Assembly: GCA_964575715.1 (NCBI GenBank)
Contig: CAZNSG010000329.1
Coordinates: 13,891-77,890 of the forward strand
Direction: 5' to 3'
Origin: PNAI01 sp964575715
Lineage (GTDB): Bacteria > Pseudomonadota > Alphaproteobacteria > Rhizobiales > Xanthobacteraceae
Length of the DNA: 64,000 nucleotides
Shown here: piece after piece, positions 1 to 7,689 of the stretch
Layout of the letters: every line of letters begins with the position of its first letter
Numbering within the stretch: the first letter of the stretch is position 1
The notes under the pieces: generated by a model
Databases searched by the model: none
What the model saw: only the letters and a program-made list of their open reading frames with translations
Told to the model about the DNA's origin: nothing
Made by a program: the position numbers and the translations under genes

Positions 1-126
1 GAGGTCATCGCGTCCATCACGTCGAGCGTGAAGACGAAATGAGCGGCCGTTCGCGGTGCCGGCTCCGAGCCGATGGGCCATGGTCCCGTCATTTGGAGCC
101 GGCGCCTGCGGACTTCGAACAAGAAC
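1..126. other. Left edge, no gene assigned
   Basis: Bases 1-42 read in the first plus frame as a short plausible C-terminus ending in TGA. The minus strand also has an open frame running from an ATG at 92 off the edge. Neither is long enough to support a call, so both are left unassigned. Confidence 0.3.
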
Positions 127-141
127 ATAGCGCAGCGCTAT
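127..141. promoter_or_regulatory. LysR-type operator candidate upstream of the cupin gene
   Basis: The site reads ATAG-CGCAGCG-CTAT, a palindrome that contains the T-N11-A core of LysR-type boxes. It ends 105 nt before the cupin start. The same ATAG-N7-CTAT pattern recurs at 933-947, 6216-6230 and 7464-7478, each upstream of a gene of the same neighbourhood. Binding by the LysR protein encoded at 1760-2647 is inferred. Confidence 0.6.
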
Positions 142-246
142 CGAGTCGAGAGCAACCAGGTATTTCCTTCAAAAACACGCGTGGTCCATGATCGCAATTA
201 CTGCGGCGGCCAGAAGTGAAGCTGCAGCGAAACAGAGGAGATGAAA

Positions 247-732
247 ATGTTCAATCGCAAGATCAACAGTGGCTGGCTTCGTACAATCGCCGCCGTCGCT
301 TTCGTCGCGTCCACCGGATTCGCACTCAACGCTCAGGCCGGTGAATGCCCCGTAGACAAAAGGAAGGTCGATGCCCGGCAACCCGTGAGCCTGCCTGCCA
401 ATGGCGTGACCGATACGACGCTGGGATCAATCGATCTCGGCAAGGAAATGGCAAAGATCACGGGTCGCGAATTGCGCTTCCGGAAACTGGTCATCAAACC
501 GGGCGGCGTTGTGCCATGGCACAGCCACGACGATCGTCCTGCGCTCATCTTCGTTGCGCGGGGCACGATCCTGGAATATGCCAGCAATTGCGCGGCGCCG
601 ATTGTCCACAAAGCCGGCGAGGTCAGCACAGAGACCCTCGGAACGTCGCACTGGTGGAAGAACCTTGGAAACAAGACGGTCGTATTGTACGTCGCCGACG
701 TTCGCCGCGACCCGAATGACAAACATATGTGA
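247..732 (+). CDS. Secreted cupin-domain protein
   Basis: This 161-residue protein has an N-terminal signal peptide ending in AQA, so the mature part should be periplasmic. The rest is a single small beta-barrel cupin: a PGGVVPWHSHDD stretch supplies the usual two metal-binding histidines about 30 residues past mid-protein, followed by a G-T-I-L-E strand and a later SHWW histidine. Reaction and substrate cannot be told from the fold. ATG 247 is preferred over ATG 241 because the GAGGAG ribosome site touches 241 but lies 6 nt before 247. An ATAG-N7-CTAT palindrome upstream links it to the peroxiredoxin and bufferin genes to its right. Confidence 0.8.
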   Translation: MFNRKINSGWLRTIAAVAFVASTGFALNAQAGECPVDKRKVDARQPVSLPANGVTDTTLGSIDLGKEMAKITGRELRFRKLVIKPGGVVPWHSHDDRPALIFVARGTILEYASNCAAPIVHKAGEVSTETLGTSHWWKNLGNKTVVLYVADVRRDPNDKHM

Positions 733-1030
733 CGGTTGCTGTCCGCCCCTCCCCCAGCCCGTCGCATCGTGACGCCCCGTATCCCCCCATACGGGGCGTC
801 CCCCTTTGGCAATGGCCGTTATATTTTTTGCTCCTGCAAAGCCCAGCCTTGCTGCACTCAAAGGGCTATAATTAATAACATTATCAATGTCTTATTGATC
901 GTCACCGCCGCATTCACTAAAAGTCGCATATCATAGACCATCGCTATCATCCCAGCGCATATATTAGAGGCGGTATCGATTTTTCGTTGTGATTCATCAT
1001 ACGGAGTTCCGGAGAAAGGGCCGATCGCAT
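733..1030. other. Intergenic control region before the first peroxiredoxin gene
   Basis: No gene is visible in this AT-rich gap of about 300 bases. It contains a short hairpin-like palindrome, ATCAAT-N5-ATTGAT at 883-899, which could be a terminator for the cupin gene or a second regulator site, and the ATAG-N7-CTAT palindrome at 933-947. Confidence 0.5.
933..947. promoter_or_regulatory. LysR-type operator candidate upstream of peroxiredoxin 1
   Basis: The site reads ATAG-ACCATCG-CTAT and ends 83 nt before the start codon at 1031. It has the same arms and spacing as the sites at 127, 6216 and 7464. The arms also match the outer tetranucleotides of the OxyR consensus, but the inner OxyR positions do not fit. 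Confidence 0.6.
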
Positions 1031-1732
1031 ATGACTTCCCATATTGTGGCTGCCGACATACGTCAGGCCTTCGAACAGGTCCGCGATATGGATGCATCCA
1101 TGGGCGAGCGTCTCAAGGCCTTTGCCGATGCTATCCGTAATCTGCATCCGAGCGCGGCGGCGATCGCCGATCGCATAGTCAATCGCCTTAAGGAGCACGG
1201 TGCCGGCGATGCCGCTCCGAAGGTCGGCGATTTAATGCCACCGTTCATTCTGCCTGATGAATCAGGTCGATTGGTCAGTCTGCAAGAGATGCTGGCCAAT
1301 GGACCGGTGATTGCGACGTTTCACCGGGGGCATTGGTGCCCATATTGCCGCATCAGCATCAATGCCTTGGCCGAAGCACAGGAGAAAATCAAGAATCTCG
1401 GCGCACATATGGTAGCAATTATTCCGGAGCGCGGTCAATTTGCCGCCGAAATGAAACTCGACTCCAATGTAAGGTTTCCCATCCTGACCGACATGGATAA
1501 TGGCTATGCGCTCATGCTGAATCTTACTTTTTGGGTCGGTACCGAGGTGCAGCAATTTATGACCTCGCTCGGGCGAGATCTGCCTGAATATCAGGGCAAT
1601 GAAAGCTGGATGCTCCCGATACCGGCAACATTCGTTGTCGGCAAGGACGGGCGCATTAAAGCTCGTTTTGTCGATCCCGATTATCGCAAGCGTATGGCGA
1701 TTGAAGAGTTGATCGGCTGTCTGAAACAATAA
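1031..1732 (+). CDS. Peroxiredoxin-like AhpC/TSA family protein (copy 1)
   Basis: The 233-residue product has a helical N-terminal extension of about 60 residues, then a thioredoxin fold of the AhpC/TSA type. The active-site loop reads FHRGHWCPYC, with Cys at about 103 and 106, so it is a CxxC peroxiredoxin-like thiol protein rather than a typical 2-Cys AhpC. No signal peptide is seen, so it should act in the cytoplasm, probably on peroxides or oxidised thiols. ATG 1031 follows GGAGAAAGGG by 10 nt and removes 14 weak residues of the longer frame. It converges on the LysR gene and has a paralogue at 6678-7397. Substrate is unknown. Confidence 0.85.
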   Translation: MTSHIVAADIRQAFEQVRDMDASMGERLKAFADAIRNLHPSAAAIADRIVNRLKEHGAGDAAPKVGDLMPPFILPDESGRLVSLQEMLANGPVIATFHRGHWCPYCRISINALAEAQEKIKNLGAHMVAIIPERGQFAAEMKLDSNVRFPILTDMDNGYALMLNLTFWVGTEVQQFMTSLGRDLPEYQGNESWMLPIPATFVVGKDGRIKARFVDPDYRKRMAIEELIGCLKQ

Positions 1733-1759
1733 GTATTCCGTCGGCGGTCGCATTGACTC

Positions 1760-2647
1760 CTATGCGGACTTGCGAGACCAGTTTGCCGCGCGCAGCAGTT
1801 TCATTAATGTCGATGCCACGGTCGTCCGCTGCCGGCCGGCGACGCCGTACAGATAGACCGTTCGATGCAAGTCCGCGCCCTTGACGGGCGCGCGTACTAT
1901 ACTTTGCGGGCAGGTAATGCTCCTTGGAAGGAACCCGATTCCTATATTGGCTTCCAACAGCGCAATCAAATCCTGGTCCGACGACACTTCATGACTGTGA
2001 TCTGCGTTAAGACCATTATTACGCAGGATCAGCATGAGCTCAGCGTAATTTTCCCAGTGACTCCCCATAAGAAATCGCTCGAGCTTGAGATCCTCAAAAT
2101 GAATGCCCTCTTGGTTGGCTAGCCGATGCACCCGGTTAAATGCCACATCGAAAGAATCGTCGAAAAGTTTCCAACGATCGAGACGATCCCAGGTATCGCC
2201 GATCGAGGCAGCAATAGCGAGTTCAGCATCGCCGGACTTAAGATACTCGACAATTTGCGGTCCAGTGCCTCGTAGAATTTTCAACTCGATGTCGCTGAGA
2301 TTTTTCTTGAGTTCGCTCACTTGAGACAAGATCTGGCCAAGCTCAATAGTATTCGATACCGCGATTTTGAGCGCACCAACTTCGCCCTTATTGACCAATG
2401 TCGCAAGCGATCGCGCACTCACGGCACTCTCGTAACATTGCTTCAGATGTGGAAAAATTTGTTCTCCGAGCGGAGTCAGCATGGCGCGCGGCCGCTCACG
2501 GCGAAACAAATCGCCACCGAGTTCGCCCTCAAGCAGCTTGATGGCGCGCGTCAGCGATGGCTGTGCGACATTGCATTCCTCGGCAGCCCGGGTGAAATTC
2601 AACGTCTGGGCGACGGCCAAGAAATATCGGACTTGATGCATTTCCAT
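1760..2647 (-). CDS. LysR-family transcriptional regulator
   Basis: This 295-residue protein begins with the LysR winged helix-turn-helix (FLAVAQTLNFTRAAEECNVAQPSLTRAI, split here by family variation, residues about 9-36) followed by a two-lobed periplasmic-binding-type effector domain. It has cysteines near 25 and 72 and one late in the effector domain, but no match to the OxyR peroxide-sensing Cys pair, so the signal is unknown. It is the last gene of a run that starts with the bufferin precursor, 26 nt after the NADH dehydrogenase stop. LysR proteins commonly regulate their own neighbours; four ATAG-N7-CTAT palindromes in this locus are the likely targets by inference. Confidence 0.9.
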   Translation of the reverse strand: MEMHQVRYFLAVAQTLNFTRAAEECNVAQPSLTRAIKLLEGELGGDLFRRERPRAMLTPLGEQIFPHLKQCYESAVSARSLATLVNKGEVGALKIAVSNTIELGQILSQVSELKKNLSDIELKILRGTGPQIVEYLKSGDAELAIAASIGDTWDRLDRWKLFDDSFDVAFNRVHRLANQEGIHFEDLKLERFLMGSHWENYAELMLILRNNGLNADHSHEVSSDQDLIALLEANIGIGFLPRSITCPQSIVRAPVKGADLHRTVYLYGVAGRQRTTVASTLMKLLRAANWSRKSA

Positions 2648-2673
2648 TCGCCGGCCCCCGCCCCCAGTGAGCC

Positions 2674-3996
2674 TTAACTCGCCCTTGAACGCAACTCTGG
2701 CTTCTCATGCATACGCATACTGTCCAGATGCGGCGTAGACAATCCCGTGATGAGCCGGCTGCCGCGTTGAAACGTAACATAACTCCAGACCCAGTTCAGG
2801 GCGACAACAAATCGATTCCTAAAACCGATCAGGAAGTAGATATGGGCCAAGCTCCAGAGCAACCAGGCCGAAAATCCCGAAAGGCGGAGCCGGCCAAACT
2901 GAGCAATGGCGCGTTTGCGCCCAATCGTGGCCAAAGTACCAAAATCGCGATAGCGAAATGCATGGATGGGCAGGCCACGAGTGCGCGCAATCAGCAGACG
3001 GGCAACATAATTCCCTTGCTGTTTAGCGACGGGAGCAACGCCCGGCAACGTGGCTCCGTCGCCGGTCGAAACGGAAGCCGTATCGCCGATCACAAACACA
3101 TGGGGGTGGCGGGGTACCGACAAATCAGGATTGACCTTGACCCGGCCGGCGCGGTCGGTTTCCGCGCCAAGCCAGCGCCCCGCCGGCGAGGCCATCACGC
3201 CCGCGGCCCAGATGATCGTCCGGCTCGGAATGAACTCGCCGGCAACGCGGACACCTTCGCAGCTGCATTCACTGACGGCGGTGCCAAGCCGAACTTCGAC
3301 ACCGAGCATCTCAAGCGAGCGCCGTGCTGACTCTGACAATGATGGATCAAACGGTGTCAAAACTCGCGGCGCGGCTTCGACCAAAATAATCTTGGCACAG
3401 CGTGGATCGATGGAGCGAAAATCGGAAGCAAGCGCGCGACTGGCCAATTCCGCGATTGCGCCAGCCATTTCAACTCCAGTCGGACCGCCGCCGACGATGA
3501 CAAAGGTCAACAACCGGCGCCGCTCAACTGCATCATCCTCGGTCTCGGCTTTTTCAAAGGCGAGCAGGATTCGGCGACGCAAGTAGGTGGCGTCGTCAAG
3601 CGTCTTCAAGCCGGGCGCATAGGTCGCCCAATCGTCGCGACCAAAATAGGCATGCCGGACTCCGGTCGCGATGATCAGGTAATCGTACGAAATCCGTCGT
3701 TCATCCGCGAGCACTTGTCTTCGCTTTAAATCGACTCCGGTCACATCGGCGAGAATAACCTTGACGTTCTCCTGGCCACGCAAGATGGCTCGGATTGGCG
3801 AAGCAATATCGGCCGGCGATAGGCCTGCGGTTGCCACTTGATAAAGCAGCGGCTGGAACAGGTGATGATTGTTGCGGTCGATCAGCGTGATTTCGAATGG
3901 CTGCCCGGCTAGCCGCTTAGCCGCCGATAGACCGCCAAATCCTCCTCCAACGATCACTACATGAGGTTTGGAATGAGATTGCTGTGCGCTGTTCAT
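2674..3996 (-). CDS. ndh: Type II NADH:quinone dehydrogenase (NDH-2)
   Basis: The 440-residue flavoprotein starts with an FAD-binding Rossmann motif (VIVGGGFGGLSAAK, near residue 14) and has a second, NAD-binding one at about 166 (FVIVGGGPTGVEMAG). A GDTA segment near residue 310 completes the FAD site, and the hydrophobic C-terminal part around WLLWSLAHIYFLIGF should attach it to the inner face of the membrane. NDH-2 passes electrons from NADH to quinone without pumping protons. Its ATG overlaps the DUF2063 stop by four bases (ATGA), so it is translationally coupled to the bufferin genes, which is an uncommon context. E. coli NDH-2 is known to reduce Cu(II), which may explain the link. Confidence 0.88.
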   Translation of the reverse strand: MNSAQQSHSKPHVVIVGGGFGGLSAAKRLAGQPFEITLIDRNNHHLFQPLLYQVATAGLSPADIASPIRAILRGQENVKVILADVTGVDLKRRQVLADERRISYDYLIIATGVRHAYFGRDDWATYAPGLKTLDDATYLRRRILLAFEKAETEDDAVERRRLLTFVIVGGGPTGVEMAGAIAELASRALASDFRSIDPRCAKIILVEAAPRVLTPFDPSLSESARRSLEMLGVEVRLGTAVSECSCEGVRVAGEFIPSRTIIWAAGVMASPAGRWLGAETDRAGRVKVNPDLSVPRHPHVFVIGDTASVSTGDGATLPGVAPVAKQQGNYVARLLIARTRGLPIHAFRYRDFGTLATIGRKRAIAQFGRLRLSGFSAWLLWSLAHIYFLIGFRNRFVVALNWVWSYVTFQRGSRLITGLSTPHLDSMRMHEKPELRSRAS

Positions 3997-4814
3997 GGTT
4001 TTGAACCGGTTTGTGCGGCGACCGCAGGCCTATTGGACCAGCCGAAACCAATGACAATTTCAGATGAGATGAGCGTCGTAAGACTGGCTGCAAGGTCGAA
4101 GTTAGCCGCTGTTGCCACGGCGCATTCGATGGCAGATGCGACCGTCCTGCCCTGGGAAAGCGCGTTCAGGAACTCATAATCTCCATCGGACAGCCGCCAG
4201 ACCACAACTTGCAGATAGGGTCGCGCGATAAGGGCCGACTCCGGTGCCCATTTTTGAATGTCGTTGGTGTCCCCGTAGTAGTTGGATTCCCAGATGCTAA
4301 CGAAGGGGAAGCGTGAATTGAGCAACACCACAGATGGATGAAGATTTATCGTCAGCTCCGCGAGTTGATCTGGGGACAGTGAAGCGAACGCGCTCTTGCC
4401 GATCGGCTTTGCATCGGCGGCGTGATAGGCGCGCACGCGGGCTGCCTCCAACTCCGCGATCGTGGCGAGATATTCCGCCGCAGCGCCGTGCCCGACACTG
4501 CGAATGAATTGCGGGAAACTTTTGCCATACTCAAGCAGGATCGGCGATTTCGGGGGCTCTGCCGTTACATAGAGGCGCACAACCCCGTGAAACGAGTCAT
4601 CGCCCAGGAGTTTGCGCACAACGGGATATTTTGCCGTGACGGCATTCATCAGCCCCCCGATGACGTTATTCCGATAGACGCCGAAGCGGCTTGCGGTTGT
4701 CGAGAGCGAGCGGGATTTGAGAAATGCAGAAATTGGCGAGACATCGGAAAAAATCGCGTGCGAAAACAATCGCTGAATGTCTGCAAGACCAAGCGTGTCC
4801 TGAAAGGCATTCAT
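3993..4814 (-). CDS. DUF2063 protein, partner of the MNIO enzyme (BufC/HvfC-like)
   Basis: The 273-residue protein starts MNAFQDTLGLADIQRLF and has the DUF2063 N-terminal region (a VYRNN segment, then a KYPVVRKLLGDD stretch) followed by a C-terminal domain with a W-x-L-S-x-G-D/YEFL region. Proteins of this family accompany DUF692 enzymes and are thought to deliver or recognise the precursor peptide. The ATG at 4814 lies 4 nt after the DUF692 stop, and the end overlaps ndh, so the three are clearly one operon. A longer upstream frame exists but would run deep into the DUF692 gene in another frame, so it is rejected. Confidence 0.85.
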   Translation of the reverse strand: MNAFQDTLGLADIQRLFSHAIFSDVSPISAFLKSRSLSTTASRFGVYRNNVIGGLMNAVTAKYPVVRKLLGDDSFHGVVRLYVTAEPPKSPILLEYGKSFPQFIRSVGHGAAAEYLATIAELEAARVRAYHAADAKPIGKSAFASLSPDQLAELTINLHPSVVLLNSRFPFVSIWESNYYGDTNDIQKWAPESALIARPYLQVVVWRLSDGDYEFLNALSQGRTVASAIECAVATAANFDLAASLTTLISSEIVIGFGWSNRPAVAAQTGSKP

Positions 4815-4818
4815 GACG

Positions 4819-5730
4819 TTACGCCGCAGCCATTTCTTCGCCGCTTTCGGCATTCGCCAAAAGAAGCGAGCGAGCGCGTGCCGCCTCGGACGCCAGCACT
4901 GCAAATGGCGGGACGTTATTGTCCCACTCGACGAGCGTTGGCGCGAGGTATTGATACGCCAATACCCGACGGTAGAGATCCCAGACTGAACCGCTGATTG
5001 GCTTTCCGTGATCATCGATCAGCAGGCGCGCCCCGGAACTGTCGCGGTCCTCGGCAAAGCCAGCAAGATGAAATTCACCGACAAATTCGATGGGAAAGGC
5101 ATCGATGTAAGCGGCGGCATCGAAGCCATGATTGACAGCGGAAATAAAAACATTGTTGACGTCGAGCAGCAATCCGCAGCCGGTCCTGCGCGCAACCGCG
5201 CGCAGAAATTCGGTTTCATCCATCGTGTTTGCTTTGAATGTTGTGTAGGTCGATGGATTCTCGAGCAGCATGCGCATTCCGATGGAGTTCTGCACTTCAT
5301 CGACATGAGCGCAGATATGCGCCAAGGTTATTTCGTTGTAGGGCAAGGGCAAAAGATCGTTGAGAAAGGTGCCCTCATGCGTTGACCATGCCAGATGTTC
5401 CGAAAACAGTGCTGGCCGATATACGTCGATAAGTCCCTTCAACCGACGTAGATGATCGCGATCAAGCGGCGCGATGCCGCCAATTGACAAGCCGACGCCG
5501 TGAATTGAAATCGGATAATCGGCCCTGATACGGCGGAGCAGATGATGTGGGGGGCCGCCGGCGCCCATGTAATTCTCCGCATGAATCTCAAAGAAATCGA
5601 CGCGCGAATGAGCACTAAATATCTCTTCGGCATGCTCGTGTTTGAGCCCGGTTCCGACCGACATTGCGCCAAGTCTTGGTGCGTCCCGTCCTGGCGCTCC
5701 GGCTTTTGTCGATTTTGATTGCGCTCGCAT
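4819..5730 (-). CDS. DUF692 multinuclear non-haem iron oxidase (MNIO, BufB/HvfB-like)
   Basis: The 303-residue protein is a TIM-barrel DUF692 enzyme. The metal-ligand segments of the family are visible in order: FFEIHAENYMG (about 47-57), ISIHGVGLS, LFSEHLAWS, HVDEVQ, LLENPSTY, LLDVNNVFISAVNHG, EFHLAGF and LIDDHG. In characterised relatives (MbnB, TglH, bufferin BufB) such enzymes use iron and oxygen to modify cysteines of a small peptide. The obvious substrate is the four-cysteine DUF2282 peptide encoded 96 nt upstream. No signal peptide is seen, so modification should take place before export. Confidence 0.92.
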   Translation of the reverse strand: MRAQSKSTKAGAPGRDAPRLGAMSVGTGLKHEHAEEIFSAHSRVDFFEIHAENYMGAGGPPHHLLRRIRADYPISIHGVGLSIGGIAPLDRDHLRRLKGLIDVYRPALFSEHLAWSTHEGTFLNDLLPLPYNEITLAHICAHVDEVQNSIGMRMLLENPSTYTTFKANTMDETEFLRAVARRTGCGLLLDVNNVFISAVNHGFDAAAYIDAFPIEFVGEFHLAGFAEDRDSSGARLLIDDHGKPISGSVWDLYRRVLAYQYLAPTLVEWDNNVPPFAVLASEAARARSLLLANAESGEEMAAA

Positions 5731-5826
5731 AACTCACCAGCGGTCGATATTGCGGTGCGGGCAGGGGGAGAAACTGGCGCACATTTTGCGCCGGCTCTCA
5801 TCGGGATCTATGGACCTTCCGCGCGA

Positions 5827-6117
5827 TCAGGGACGTGCGATCTCCTTGAGGGAGCCGACGCCGAAGGGAGTCTGCGTGGTCATGCAAGTTCCCTTGTTGA
5901 CGAGCTTCCAGGCGTTGCCCTGGTAGTCCACTGTCGCGGTCGCGGCACAGGTCGTACCTGCGCCGGCGGCGCAATCATTTTCACCCTTCAGAGAGATGCC
6001 GTAGCATTTCTCCTTGGACGCTGCTTCTGCCGTCGACAATGTGCCGGCCGCTGCAAGCGCCGAACCCAGGGCTGCCGCGATCGCCAACGATAATGCAGGA
6101 TTGAGTCTGTTCGACAT
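5827..6117 (-). CDS. DUF2282 bufferin-like precursor peptide (BufA1-like)
   Basis: The 96-residue product has a signal peptide of about 33 residues ending in AEA-ASKEK and a short mature part with four cysteines at 38 (EKCYG), 49 (NDCAAG), 57 (TTCAA) and 78 (GTCMT). This is the DUF2282 pattern seen in bufferins, copper-binding ribosomal peptides whose cysteines are modified by an MNIO enzyme and then exported to the periplasm. The start is well fixed by AAGGAG six bases before the ATG. It is the first gene of the operon with DUF692, DUF2063, ndh and lysR. Which metal or stress it answers to is not shown by the sequence. Confidence 0.88.
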   Translation of the reverse strand: MSNRLNPALSLAIAAALGSALAAAGTLSTAEAASKEKCYGISLKGENDCAAGAGTTCAATATVDYQGNAWKLVNKGTCMTTQTPFGVGSLKEIARP

Positions 6118-6215
6118 TTGACTTCTCCTTAATACCCTAGATCGCTTCCCATGAGCGTCGCCGTATTGTGACGCGCTTCGCTACGATTATGAAATATCAT
6201 CCGGCAATTGATGCG

Positions 6216-6230
6216 ATAGCGTTTAGCTAT
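6216..6230. promoter_or_regulatory. LysR-type operator candidate upstream of the bufferin operon
   Basis: The site reads ATAG-CGTTTAG-CTAT and extends to GATAGC-N5-GCTATC, 98 nt upstream of the precursor start codon. The extended six-base arms are identical to those of the site at 7464. It would let the LysR protein at the end of this operon regulate its own transcription. Confidence 0.65.
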
Positions 6231-6234
6231 CCAT

Positions 6235-6444
6235 TTACCGAAGAACCGATTGCCCGTTGATGGCATGTGCCGATTGCCGCGATGCCTTGATGACGGACTG
6301 ATCGGCGGTCAGCTTGCTGCCATTACGAAGAGAATCGATCCGTGCGTTGATGCCCGCGATCATGACGACGATCCCGGCAATCAAAGAAACTGCTACAATT
6401 CGGATATGCGTGTAGCGATCTGCGCCTCGCATTGAATGGTTCAT
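6235..6444 (-). CDS. Small single-span membrane protein
   Basis: The 69-residue frame starts MNHSMRGADRYTH and has one strongly hydrophobic stretch (IRIVAVSLIAGIVVMIAGI, residues about 13-31) followed by a polar tail. AGAGGA lies upstream of ATG 6444 at a suitable distance, which supports this start over the longer 148-residue frame. Similar short proteins of the form polar N-terminus, one helix, polar tail are common in Bradyrhizobium-like genomes, but no function is known to me. It sits between the bufferin operon and the second peroxiredoxin gene and reads the same way. Confidence 0.6.
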   Translation of the reverse strand: MNHSMRGADRYTHIRIVAVSLIAGIVVMIAGINARIDSLRNGSKLTADQSVIKASRQSAHAINGQSVLR

Positions 6445-6677
6445 GGCAACTATCCTCTTAAAGTCGGAGCAGGCCGAGGTTCGTGGCAAAAATTTAAAAT
6501 CATCAGGCTCAATTGTATAATGCCGTCTGGCTATTGAACCGATAGAGCGCGGAAATGGTCTGGTTCGGTGGTCACAGAAAGCCCGTATCGCATTCATGAT
6601 TTGCCAATGCCGGAGGTATTTTAGACCTTCTCGCACCACGACAATTTGGCACCAAAGAGGGCTGGATTCGAAAACTT

Positions 6678-7397
6678 TCAACGGCGTTTTTGCAGCTTTT
6701 TGAGCCCCGCGATGATTGCCTCGGGCTCCATGCGCTCGCGAAACTCGACGTTGAGCTGCCGCGCTTTCACCATTCCATCCTGGTCGACAATGAACTTTGC
6801 GGCAATTGGAAGAAAATAACTTTGATTGCCGTGGTAGTGCTCCAATTCAATCCCAACATCATCGTAAAGTCGCTTGATTTCAGCGCCAACCCAATGGACC
6901 AATCCAAGCGAAAGCGAATAACCCAGATCGATGTCGCTCAGGATCGGGAATGGAAGATCGTTAAGTTCAACGGAACTTTTGGTGAATTGCGCATTGTCCG
7001 GCATGATAGAGACAATCTGCGCGCCCAGCTTCTCGATTTGTGGATGTATCGCGGCGAGCGAGCGAAGTTCCAATTTGCAGTACGGGCACCAGTGCCCGCG
7101 ATTGAAGCTGACGACGACCGGTCCGGATTTCAGCAGTGAATTTAACGATACCAGGCTGCTTTTCTCATCGGGCAAAAGAAATGGCGGCAATTGCTCGCCG
7201 ATTTTCGGTCCGATTTCGCCGCGATCAAGCACGCCGAGACGGGTTATCAGCTGTTCGTAAGGCTTGACGAATTGGGGTCGCAGCCGACTGCTCTGCTCGC
7301 GATAGGCTGACAATCGGAGATTGAGCGAATCAAATTGGTTTCCGTTTCGCGTAAATACGTCGGCCGATGTTTCCGAAGGGGTATCAGGTTTGCTCAT
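6678..7397 (-). CDS. Peroxiredoxin-like AhpC/TSA family protein (copy 2)
   Basis: This 239-residue protein is a clear paralogue of the one at 1031-1732. It has the same helical N-terminal extension, the same active-site loop (FNRGHWCPYC, Cys about 104 and 107), and the same family segments PPFLLPDE, PILSDIDLGYSL and GNQSYFLPIAA. It should be a cytoplasmic thiol peroxidase or disulfide-type protein. ATG 7397 is chosen because the preceding 17 residues of the longer frame look uncoding and a GAGG lies just upstream. An ATAG-N7-CTAT palindrome lies 66 nt upstream, in the gap shared with the divergent gene at 7690. Confidence 0.85.
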   Translation of the reverse strand: MSKPDTPSETSADVFTRNGNQFDSLNLRLSAYREQSSRLRPQFVKPYEQLITRLGVLDRGEIGPKIGEQLPPFLLPDEKSSLVSLNSLLKSGPVVVSFNRGHWCPYCKLELRSLAAIHPQIEKLGAQIVSIMPDNAQFTKSSVELNDLPFPILSDIDLGYSLSLGLVHWVGAEIKRLYDDVGIELEHYHGNQSYFLPIAAKFIVDQDGMVKARQLNVEFRERMEPEAIIAGLKKLQKRR

Positions 7398-7463
7398 GTA
7401 CGCCTCGTGCGTGCGACCAGCAGATAGCGTTGCTGCGAAAAACAGCAAGTATCACGACGGCGG

Positions 7464-7478
7464 ATAGCAAGGGGCTAT
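7464..7478. promoter_or_regulatory. LysR-type operator candidate upstream of peroxiredoxin 2
   Basis: The site reads ATAG-CAAGGGG-CTAT and extends to GATAGC-N5-GCTATC, the same arms as the site upstream of the bufferin operon. It lies 66 nt before the start of the peroxiredoxin gene and 211 nt before the divergent gene at 7690. Confidence 0.65.
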
Positions 7479-7689
7479 CAATTCGATTTGGGTATCTGGC
7501 GCACTTGGATTTGACTAACGCTTTGTTGACGGCAGGCGCAAAGAACCAGAATTAACCCTGTACGGCTTGCCTTGCAGAAGGCACCGTGTCTCACAGGTCC
7601 CAAGTGTGCAAATGCGCGTAAGACATCCTGCGGCACGGCAAGCTATATCCGTTGAGATGAATTTATAATGAGCCTGGGGTCTGGATTCG

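Noticed and set aside
1..92. Open frames at the left edge on both strands
   Set aside because: Each is too short, no family features are visible, and the two conflict; left unassigned.
933..947. A classical OxyR operator
   Set aside because: The outer ATAG...CTAT fits, but inner consensus positions do not, and the LysR protein nearby lacks the OxyR Cys pair. A generic LysR-type site is the safer call.
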